Origin: Deltaproteobacteria bacterium UBA6930
GTDB lineage: Bacteria > Myxococcota_A > UBA9160 > UBA6930
Assembly (NCBI GenBank): GCA_002450755.1
Contig: DKAI01000107.1
Location: forward strand, 1 to 5,133
Reading direction: 5' to 3'
DNA: 5,133 nt
Position numbers and translations under genes: made by a program. Every line of letters begins with the position of its first letter. Position 1 is the first letter of the stretch. A model generated the notes under the pieces. The model did not search any database. It saw only the letters and a program-made list of their open reading frames with translations, and was not told the DNA's origin. Shown piece after piece: positions 1 to 5,133 of this stretch.

Positions 1-61
1 CGTTTTTCTTCACTTTGTTCGTTCATTATCGACTTATTCAAAAGGCTACCTAACTCGGTCG

Positions 62-89
62 AAAGAAAGGTTGCATTTTGCCTCTCTTT
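62..89 (-). promoter_or_regulatory. Hairpin that would bury a ribosome-binding-like sequence
   Basis: Read on the minus strand, AAAGAGAGG and CCTTTCTTT form a 9-bp stem with one G-U pair around a 10-nt loop, CAAAATGCAA. On the plus strand the same pair becomes an A-C mismatch, so the structure favours minus-strand RNA. The stem contains the Shine-Dalgarno-like AGAGAGG and the loop contains an ATG (76-74) that would open an eight-codon frame, MQPFFRPS, ending at TAG 52-50. It lies downstream of the MATE gene and upstream of a possible leftward gene start at 26. It could be a 3'-end structure for the MATE transcript, a leader element, or chance in AT-rich DNA. Confidence 0.3.
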
Positions 90-103
90 TGAAACGTTTT
101 AAA
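88..103. promoter_or_regulatory. LacI-family operator-like near-palindrome
   Basis: The 16-nt TTTGAAACGTTTTAAA is symmetric about a central CG with one mismatched pair (91/100). The core AAACGTTT is the pattern recognised by many LacI/GalR-family repressors. It lies in the gene-free left edge, 62 bp or more upstream of a possible leftward start at position 26. No LacI-type regulator is in the window, and short AT-rich palindromes arise by chance. Confidence 0.25.
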
Positions 104-179
104 CAACTGATTGTCCCAACCTGTTACACGATGAATTAGGGGAAAACCACTGAAAAGCACCTCTTTATTGTATTAGCTC

Positions 180-1400
180 TTAGGGGCGTCCAAGAGGACC
201 ATTGCTAGAGCCAGGCCAAATCCGAAAAAGTCCGAAAGCTGCTCTTATGACCGTCCAACCGCCTGTTATCCACCAGATAGCCAAAAGTGAGATGCCCCCA
301 AACAAATGTATGGCCAATCCTCCAGCCATCAAAGCTACTAACATTCCTGTTCGCAGATAAGCGTAGTCTCCGGAACCCCAATGGATGCCATCTGTAGCAA
401 ACACAAGAGCGTTAACAGGCATTTGCAAACTTGCGAGAATCCAGGCCGAACGGAACGCGTTTTCGGCCTCCTTCGAAACGAATAACCAAATGAAGGTGTC
501 TTGGCTTAAAATAAAAGCGCCACACATTACAATCCCAGTTGATGCTGCCCAGATGCACGCGACCTTCACGACTTGGCGGGCGGCTCGAATCTCACGTCTC
601 CCCAAGAAAAAGCCGATCAAGGCTTGGGCCGCATGGGAGTAGGCATCGAGTAAAAACGCCGAGAACATCCAAATACTTCGAATAGCCTGATGAGCGGCTC
701 CCGTTTCATTCCCGAGTCGATTGGCCGCACGGGTTGCAAGGAGCAGGAACAACAGAAGGGCTCCGGAGCGGGCTGTTACGTCGAACCCGATTTTAAGTAA
801 CGCGCGGATGTGACTTAAAGAAGGAGTAGCCGTAAGAACTAGATTTTGCCTGGTAGCCACTAAAGTTGCAAAGGCCCCTAGCCATTGGCTGACCGTACTT
901 GCCAGCGCTGCCCCGCTGACCCCTTGGGAGGGGATTGGGCCAAAACCGAAGATGAGAAGAGGGTCAAGGCCAAGGTTGATGATATTCACGAATAGTGCGA
1001 TTCGAAGTGGCACAGATGGCTTTTGAAGACCGCGTAATGCACCAAAACCTGCGGCCATTAAAAGCACTGCGGGAGCACCCAGAAGTCTTAAATACAAGTA
1101 GTCGGAGGCGGACTGTTGCGCTTTGCCTTCTGTACCCATTGCCGAGGCTATGGATACGCACAATGGAAGTAAGGAAGTAGCAAGGATTAGCCCCAAGACG
1201 GTGGCTATGCAGAATGCCGAGCTTACGATTTGCCCGGCACGGCTATAATTTTCTGCGCCGAGCGATTTGGAAACCTCGGTTTGAGTGCCGATGCCTAGGA
1301 AATTAAAGACCCAAAGGGCGGCCGAAATTGCCGCTGTTCCTGCCCCAAGCCCGGCTAATTCTGCAGTGCCTACTCGGGCTATGAAAGCCGTGTCTACCAA
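180..1400 (-). CDS. MATE family efflux transporter, DinF clade (start uncertain)
   Basis: This is an integral inner-membrane transporter of the MATE family, which exports drugs or metabolites using a proton or sodium gradient; its substrate cannot be read from sequence. The frame opens with LVDTAFIARVG, matching the LVDTAVIGHL segment at the end of TM1 in E. coli DinF. Other DinF-like blocks are INLGLDPLLIFG with GVSGAALAS (about residues 140-168), FLLDAYSHAAQALIGFFLGRR (about 249-269) and ATDGIHWGSGDYAYLR (about 335-350). Long hydrophobic stretches fill the rest. The listed start is a TTG at 1400 and gives 406 aa, shorter than the usual 440-460. The frame stays open upstream to a TGA at 1539-1541 and encodes the missing TM1 half (AAPVCVSLIAEPLVG), but has no ATG, GTG or TTG there. 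The true protein is therefore probably about 445 aa with an unusual start, or the gene has lost its start. It lies downstream of the cyclophilin gene on the same strand. Family call is firm; the N-terminus is not. Confidence 0.88.
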   Translation of the reverse strand: MVDTAFIARVGTAELAGLGAGTAAISAALWVFNFLGIGTQTEVSKSLGAENYSRAGQIVSSAFCIATVLGLILATSLLPLCVSIASAMGTEGKAQQSASDYLYLRLLGAPAVLLMAAGFGALRGLQKPSVPLRIALFVNIINLGLDPLLIFGFGPIPSQGVSGAALASTVSQWLGAFATLVATRQNLVLTATPSLSHIRALLKIGFDVTARSGALLLFLLLATRAANRLGNETGAAHQAIRSIWMFSAFLLDAYSHAAQALIGFFLGRREIRAARQVVKVACIWAASTGIVMCGAFILSQDTFIWLFVSKEAENAFRSAWILASLQMPVNALVFATDGIHWGSGDYAYLRTGMLVALMAGGLAIHLFGGISLLAIWWITGGWTVIRAAFGLFRIWPGSSNGPLGRP

Positions 1401-1552
1401 ACCAACCAGCGGTTCCGCTATTAGACTAACGCAGACAGGCGCGGCTAAACCGAGAAAGGCCCGATTGGGTCGTTTCTTAAAAAGGACTGCAGGTAGTGTT
1501 TCGCTCGGAGGCGTTTTAACTCGACCTTCCCCGGAGACTCAGTACCCTTTGT

Positions 1553-2164
1553 CTACTCGCTACGTTGAGCTGACTCGATTACCACTCCTTTACGAGGGTC
1601 GCCGACCTCCACTTCGCCTATCGCGTCGACCACATCCATGCCGTCAACGACCTTTCCAAAAACAGCATAACCGAAGTCGCGAGAGCCGTTATTTAGAAAA
1701 TCATTGTCTACCAAATTTACGAAAAACTGGGAAGTGGCGCTGTCTACGACGCTTGTTCTTGCCATTGATAATGTTCCACGATCGTTCTTCAGGCCGTTTT
1801 CTGCCTCGTTTTTGATGGGAGCCCTCGTGTCTTTCTCCGCACCGTTGGAAGTCATCCCTCCGCCTTGTATGACAAAGCCGGGAACGACCCGATGGAATAC
1901 CGTCGCATCGTAGAATCCATCATCTACGTATTGCAGAAAATTTTCGACGGATATTGGCGCATCTTCTGGAAACAGCTCAATACGGATATCTCCCTTAGCG
2001 GTTTTCATGGTGACCATTGATTTCTCCATTCCAGCGTCTTCTCCTGGGAGGTGTCCATCCGCTATAGCGCCCCAAGCGAAAAAAGCGGAGATGCCCAGAC
2101 CAGCCACAAGCGCGACAAGTCCTAGTGACTTGCCGTGTAGGCCATTTGAATTTATTTTCCCCAT
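1553..2164 (-). CDS. Cyclophilin-type peptidyl-prolyl cis-trans isomerase, membrane-anchored or exported
   Basis: This enzyme catalyses cis-trans isomerisation of Xaa-Pro bonds during protein folding. The 203-aa product has a basic N-terminus and a hydrophobic segment at about residues 14-35, which looks like a signal peptide or signal anchor, so the enzyme probably acts in the periplasm or on the outer face of the inner membrane. The cyclophilin domain follows from about residue 50. It contains VFHRVVPGFVIQGGG (89-103, with the catalytic-type Arg92, Phe97 and Gln100), NEAENGLKNDRGTLSMAR (119-136) and SATSQFFVNLVDNDFL (142-157). The C-terminus, VVIESAQRSE, closely resembles E. coli PpiB. The start at 2164 is chosen because GAGAGG lies 6 nt upstream and because the longer open frame (to 2395) adds 77 residues that do not look like cyclophilin and run over the divergent aldolase gene. 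It could be called PpiA-like by location or PpiB-like by sequence, so no symbol is given. Confidence 0.93.
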   Translation of the reverse strand: MGKINSNGLHGKSLGLVALVAGLGISAFFAWGAIADGHLPGEDAGMEKSMVTMKTAKGDIRIELFPEDAPISVENFLQYVDDGFYDATVFHRVVPGFVIQGGGMTSNGAEKDTRAPIKNEAENGLKNDRGTLSMARTSVVDSATSQFFVNLVDNDFLNNGSRDFGYAVFGKVVDGMDVVDAIGEVEVGDPRKGVVIESAQRSE

Positions 2165-2188
2165 AAAGTTCCTCTCAACCCATCTTAG

Positions 2189-2207
2189 CCCTAGTACGTT
2201 ACTATGG
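2189..2207. promoter_or_regulatory. Inverted repeat in the divergent intergenic region
   Basis: TAGTA (2192-2196), a CGT spacer and TACTA (2200-2204) form a perfect 5-bp inverted repeat. After one mismatch it extends to CC/GG at 2189-2190 and 2206-2207. It lies 25-43 bp upstream of the cyclophilin start, within the 148-bp gap between the divergent cyclophilin and aldolase genes, where an operator would be expected. It may bind a dimeric regulator; no other copy was noticed in the window. Confidence 0.25.
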
Positions 2208-2250
2208 TTTGCCTCGACGGGCGCCCTATGCAATTTGTTCAAGTTACGGG

Positions 2251-2280
2251 TTGCGCATGAACCTCTGGTACCCGAATAAT
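2251..2280 (+). promoter_or_regulatory. Possible sigma-70-type promoter for the aldolase gene
   Basis: TTGCGC at 2251-2256 as a -35 element and AATAAT at 2275-2280 as a -10 element are separated by 18 nt; shifting the -10 to GAATAA at 2274 makes the spacer 17. Transcription would start near 2287, leaving a short leader of about 25 nt that includes the ribosome binding site. The -10 is a good match and the -35 only fair. It is assigned by eye. Confidence 0.35.
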
Positions 2281-2312
2281 CTAGTCGAACCCGTCCGGGA
2301 GGGAAATCGTTA

Positions 2313-3230
2313 ATGACGAAACGTGTGAAAGAAATTCTCAGCTGGTATGCATCCGATAATGCCGGGACCTTGAACAATCTTGCGAGGCTGCTCAATCACG
2401 GCCGGTTAGGTGGGACTGGAAAGTTGGTGATTCTTCCTGTAGATCAGGGATTTGAGCATGGGCCTGCTAGAAGTTTCGCCAAGAACCCGTCCGGCTACGA
2501 TCCTCGTTACCATTTTGAACTAGCCGTAGACGCTGGTTGCAATGCTTACGCGGCTCCCCTGGGCTTCTTGGAAGCTGGTTCGGTGGAATTCGCGGGCGAT
2601 TTGCCGACGATTCTTAAGCTTAACAGTTCGGATTCGCTCTACGGCGGTGATGATCCATGCCCTGCAATTACTGGTAGTGTTGATGAGGCTCTGCGTTTGG
2701 GGTGCGCAGCTATCGGGTTTACGATTTACCCAGCGTCCGCCTACCGGAACGATATGTATGACCAAATAAGAGGTCTAACGGAGGAGGCCAAACGGAAGGG
2801 CTTGGCAGTAGTGATTTGGTCCTATCCCAGGGGCTCTGGTGTAAGTAAGCAAGGTGAGACAGCTATAGATGTGGTTGCCTATGCGGCTCAAATTGCGGCC
2901 CAACTCGGTGCCCATATAATTAAAGTTAAGCCGCCGGATTCAAATATTGAGCAGGATGCTGCTCGGAAGGTCTACGAATCAGAAGGAATCCCCATTTCTA
3001 CCTTGTCAGAGCGAATTAGACACGTCGTTCAGTGCGCGTTTAATGGGCGTAGAGTCGTCATCTTTTCTGGCGGTCCCGCTAAAGGCCGAGACGAAATCCT
3101 TGAGGAGATCCGCGGTATAGCGGAAGGCGGCGGATTTGGATCTATCATGGGTCGTAACTCTTTCCAACGACCAAAGGCGGAGGCGATCGATTTGCTACAC
3201 GCCGTGATGGATATACACGCAGAAGCCTAA
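2313..3230 (+). CDS. Class I fructose-bisphosphate aldolase (DhnA/FbaB type)
   Basis: This is a cytoplasmic Schiff-base aldolase that cleaves fructose 1,6-bisphosphate to dihydroxyacetone phosphate and glyceraldehyde 3-phosphate, or runs in reverse for gluconeogenesis. Family signatures seen are VILPVDQGFEHGPARSF (39-55), LAVDAGCNAYAAPLGFLEAG (70-89), LPTILKLNSSDSL (97-109), GCAAIGFTIYP (130-140) and a C-terminal phosphate-binding region with FSGGPAKGRDE (251-261) and GGGFGSIMGRNSFQRP (272-287). The likely Schiff-base lysine is Lys204 in GAHIIKVKPP, aligned by eye with ADIVKQKM of E. coli FbaB; Lys206 is the alternative. The product is 305 aa against about 350 for E. coli FbaB, and looks complete. 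GGGAGGG at 2297-2303 lies 9 nt before the ATG. It is the first gene of the rightward group and diverges from the cyclophilin gene. Other DhnA-family lyases share the fold, but the whole-length resemblance favours fructose-bisphosphate aldolase. Confidence 0.93.
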   Translation: MTKRVKEILSWYASDNAGTLNNLARLLNHGRLGGTGKLVILPVDQGFEHGPARSFAKNPSGYDPRYHFELAVDAGCNAYAAPLGFLEAGSVEFAGDLPTILKLNSSDSLYGGDDPCPAITGSVDEALRLGCAAIGFTIYPASAYRNDMYDQIRGLTEEAKRKGLAVVIWSYPRGSGVSKQGETAIDVVAYAAQIAAQLGAHIIKVKPPDSNIEQDAARKVYESEGIPISTLSERIRHVVQCAFNGRRVVIFSGGPAKGRDEILEEIRGIAEGGGFGSIMGRNSFQRPKAEAIDLLHAVMDIHAEA

Positions 3231-3319
3231 GGCCCAAGCGGGCGGATTCAGGCCGGCAGTATATTTCGTGGTTTTAAAGATCTATTTAGGTATCGCTTAA
3301 ATTTGACGGAGGGATCTCG

Positions 3320-4705
3320 ATGCCAGCCGACAGGATTTCGAAATTACAGCGACGCTCATGTGCCGGAGGTTCAGTTCGAGTGGAGGGCTGGCTCCGAAGC
3401 GCAAGACACGGAAAGGAGCGTTCTTTTTTAGATTTGAATGATGGATCCTGTCTTTCAGGTATTCAAGTTGTTGTAGAGCCGGATTTGCCTAATTACGAAG
3501 CTCTGGTGAAGACTTTAAAAAATGGTTGTGCGGTCAGCGTATTTGGTGAGTTAGTTACTTCCCCTGGAAAATCCCAGAGATACGAGATCCTCTCAAAAGG
3601 GATTGATATCGTAGGGGAAGTAGCGGACGACTATCCCCTTCAGAAGAAGCGTCATAGCTTCGAGTTCCTTAGAACGATCGCACATCTACGGCCACGAACT
3701 AACACCCTCGGTTCGGTCTGGCGCGTAAGAAATGCAGCCACCATGGCGGTACATAATTTCTTTCAGACACGTGACTTTCTTTATCTCCATTCTCCAATAA
3801 TAACTTTGTCAGATGCGGAGGGTGCTGGCGAGATGTTTCGCGTGACGACTTTAGATGCAAAACGTCTACTTCAGGAAGATGGTCGGGAGGACTTTTCAAA
3901 AGACTTTTTCGGTGATGAAACACACCTAACAGTTTCGGGACAGTTAGAGGCTGAGATTGGCGCTTTAGCGATGCACGACGTTTACACTTTTGGACCAACT
4001 TTCAGAGCAGAAAACTCAAATACGAGTCGTCATTTGGCAGAATTTTGGATGGTGGAACCTGAAATGGCATTCTGCGATCTTGAAGAGGATATAGAAGTCG
4101 CGAAAGATTTTCTTAAGGAAGTCATTCAAGCGGTTCTTTCGGATTGTGAAGAGGACTTAGCGTTCTTTAACGAACGCATTGAGAGAAATCTTTTGAACAG
4201 TCTAAGAAACGCCGTGAACACCCAACCAGTCCACATGACTTACACTGATGCGATCGAAGTCCTCAAAGGTAAATCGAAAGGGTTTACCTTTCCTGTTTCC
4301 TGGGGGGCCGATCTGCAAAGTGAGCATGAAAGATTTCTTTGTGAGGAGTACGTAAAAGGTCCCGTGGTAGTGACGGACTATCCAAAGGACATCAAGGCGT
4401 TCTACATGTACGTGAATGATGACGAGAAGACTGTGAGGGCAGTGGATGTGCTTTTACCTGGAATAGGTGAGATAATTGGAGGCTCTCAGAGAGAGCATCG
4501 CCATGACGTACTGTCTCGGCGCTTGATGGAGGCTGGATTGCCACTTGACCGATATAAGTGGTATCTCGACCTTCGACGTTTCGGCGGGGTACCTCACTCA
4601 GGCTTTGGTTTAGGCTTCGAGAGGTTAATGCTGTTCCTGACTGGAATGTCGAATATTCGAGATGTAATACCTTTCCCCCGTGTTCCAGGTTACGCAGAAT
4701 TTTAG
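3320..4705 (+). CDS. asnS: Asparaginyl-tRNA synthetase
   Basis: This class IIb aminoacyl-tRNA synthetase charges tRNA-Asn with asparagine using ATP. The 461-aa product matches the usual bacterial length (466 in E. coli). Residues about 18-100 form the anticodon-binding OB fold (SVRVEGWLRSARHGKERSFLDLNDGS region). The catalytic domain follows from about residue 130. It has class II motif 2 in FRAENSNTSRHLAEFWMVEPE (228-248), of which the RAENSNTSRHL part is diagnostic of AsnRS rather than AspRS. It also has GEIIGGSQRE (383-392), motif 3 in GFGLGFERL (428-436) and the typical end NIRDVIPFPR (445-454). GGAGGG at 3308-3313 sits 6 nt before the ATG. It lies 89 nt after the aldolase gene and 66 nt before the CitE-like gene, on the same strand. 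No T-box leader or other obvious regulator is seen in the short upstream gap. No truncation or missing motif was found. Confidence 0.97.
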   Translation: MPADRISKLQRRSCAGGSVRVEGWLRSARHGKERSFLDLNDGSCLSGIQVVVEPDLPNYEALVKTLKNGCAVSVFGELVTSPGKSQRYEILSKGIDIVGEVADDYPLQKKRHSFEFLRTIAHLRPRTNTLGSVWRVRNAATMAVHNFFQTRDFLYLHSPIITLSDAEGAGEMFRVTTLDAKRLLQEDGREDFSKDFFGDETHLTVSGQLEAEIGALAMHDVYTFGPTFRAENSNTSRHLAEFWMVEPEMAFCDLEEDIEVAKDFLKEVIQAVLSDCEEDLAFFNERIERNLLNSLRNAVNTQPVHMTYTDAIEVLKGKSKGFTFPVSWGADLQSEHERFLCEEYVKGPVVVTDYPKDIKAFYMYVNDDEKTVRAVDVLLPGIGEIIGGSQREHRHDVLSRRLMEAGLPLDRYKWYLDLRRFGGVPHSGFGLGFERLMLFLTGMSNIRDVIPFPRVPGYAEF

Positions 4706-4726
4706 AGCGCTAAAGTAGACATGAGT

Positions 4727-4748
4727 AAGGATGGCTTTGTTCATCCTT
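4727..4748 (+). terminator. Hairpin after asnS, possible weak terminator or attenuator
   Basis: AAGGATG (4727-4733) and CATCCTT (4742-4748) form a perfect 7-bp stem with an 8-nt loop, 21 nt after the asnS stop. The following sequence, GAAACTTTTCAGG, has only four T residues, so intrinsic termination would be partial at best. It lies 10 nt before the ribosome binding site of the CitE-like gene. It may reduce read-through or protect the 3' end of the asnS message. Confidence 0.4.
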
Positions 4749-4771
4749 GAAACTTTTCAGGAGATTTTTGA

Positions 4772-5133
4772 ATGCGAAACCCTCGCGATTTTACGCAGCC
4801 GCTAGCGATAGGCGCGCCTAGACCCTTGGCTGATATTCCCTTACGTCCATCTAGAATGATTCATTTTTTTGACCCGAGTAATGAAAAAATGGCGGCAAAG
4901 ATACCTGATTTGTCTCAAAAGGTAGATATCCTCCTTGGAAATCTCGAAGATGCGGTGCAGGTAGATAATAAGATTGCTGCGAGGGAAGGACTGGTCAAGA
5001 TTGCAAAATCTACCGATTTCGGTGATACGCAACTTTGGTGCCGCGTTAATAGTTTAGACAGTCCGTGGTTTTTAGATGACATGCTAAGAGTTGTCTCTGA
5101 GGCAGGTCAAAAACTTGACGTAGTAATGATTCC
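4772..5133 (+). CDS. CitE/HpcH-HpaI family lyase, malyl-CoA lyase-like (5' part, runs off window)
   Basis: Only the first 120 codons are present; the gene continues past the right edge with no stop. AGGAG at 4759-4763 lies 8 nt before the ATG. The translation begins MRNPRDFTQPLAIGAPRPL, then has PSRMIHFFDPSNEKM (26-40), VDILLGNLEDAVQVDNKIAARE (51-72), LWCRVNSLDSPWF (88-100) and AGQKLDVVMIP (111-121). The LEDAV segment followed by a D-K-AR pattern, and the RVNSLD strand with its substrate-binding arginine (Arg91), are typical of the CitE-like TIM-barrel lyases. These cleave or form acyl-CoA esters such as malyl-CoA, beta-methylmalyl-CoA or citryl-CoA, with Mg2+. Malyl-CoA/beta-methylmalyl-CoA lyase is the closest recalled resemblance. 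The metal-binding acidic residues and the C-terminal part lie outside the window, so substrate is unproven. It follows asnS by 66 nt, with a hairpin in the gap. Confidence 0.85.
   Translation, partial: MRNPRDFTQPLAIGAPRPLADIPLRPSRMIHFFDPSNEKMAAKIPDLSQKVDILLGNLEDAVQVDNKIAAREGLVKIAKSTDFGDTQLWCRVNSLDSPWFLDDMLRVVSEAGQKLDVVMI

Noticed and set aside
385..642. An 85-codon plus-strand open frame
   Set aside because: It is antisense to conserved MATE blocks and shows no recognisable domain or ribosome binding site.
1285..1815. A 176-codon plus-strand open frame
   Set aside because: It runs antisense across the MATE N-terminus and the cyclophilin C-terminus, is rich in Arg and Pro as expected of a shadow frame, and resembles no known protein.
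2165..2395. A 77-codon upstream extension of the cyclophilin frame on the minus strand
   Set aside because: It overlaps the start of the aldolase gene, encodes nothing cyclophilin-like, and the ATG at 2164 has a good ribosome binding site followed by a signal or anchor segment.
3231..3319. A terminator or separate promoter between the aldolase and asnS genes
   Set aside because: Only short GC pairings such as GCCC-AAGC-GGGC with no T-run are present, and no convincing -35/-10 pair is seen; co-transcription is as likely.
4841..5032. A 63-codon minus-strand open frame
   Set aside because: It lies wholly antisense to the CitE-like coding region, which has clear family motifs and a ribosome binding site.

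Overview
The window is a compact stretch of bacterial chromosome with mid-range GC. It looks like a proteobacterium, perhaps an aquatic alphaproteobacterium, judging by the style of the CitE/malyl-CoA-lyase-like protein and the class I (DhnA-type) aldolase. This taxonomic guess rests on recalled protein resemblance only and is weak. No tRNA, rRNA, CRISPR array, insertion sequence or phage gene is visible.

Layout: two gene groups diverge from an intergenic region at about 2165-2312. Leftward (minus strand) are a membrane-anchored or exported cyclophilin-type peptidyl-prolyl isomerase (1553-2164) and then a DinF-clade MATE efflux transporter (180 to at least 1400). Rightward (plus strand) are a class I fructose-bisphosphate aldolase (2313-3230), asparaginyl-tRNA synthetase asnS (3320-4705) and the first 120 codons of a CitE/HpcH-HpaI-family lyase resembling malyl-CoA lyases (4772 to the right edge). 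The last gene is cut by the window end. All three rightward genes, and the cyclophilin, have a purine-rich ribosome binding site 6-9 nt before the start.

How the genes work together: the rightward genes are co-oriented with short gaps (89 and 66 nt) and may be co-transcribed. They join two central-carbon C-C lyases (aldolase and putative acyl-CoA lyase) to a translation enzyme. This reads as a housekeeping cluster rather than one pathway. The leftward pair is an envelope-facing folding enzyme and an exporter with no evident functional link.

The main oddity is the MATE gene. Its reading frame codes for a normal first transmembrane helix upstream of the first usable start, yet no ATG, GTG or TTG exists in any frame on that strand between 1406 and 1582. 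The left 179 nt contain no complete gene but hold a hairpin, a LacI-operator-like near-palindrome and a possible start of another leftward gene at the edge. I do not see convincing evidence for an undescribed multi-gene system; this is mostly ordinary core genome with a few local features worth checking.
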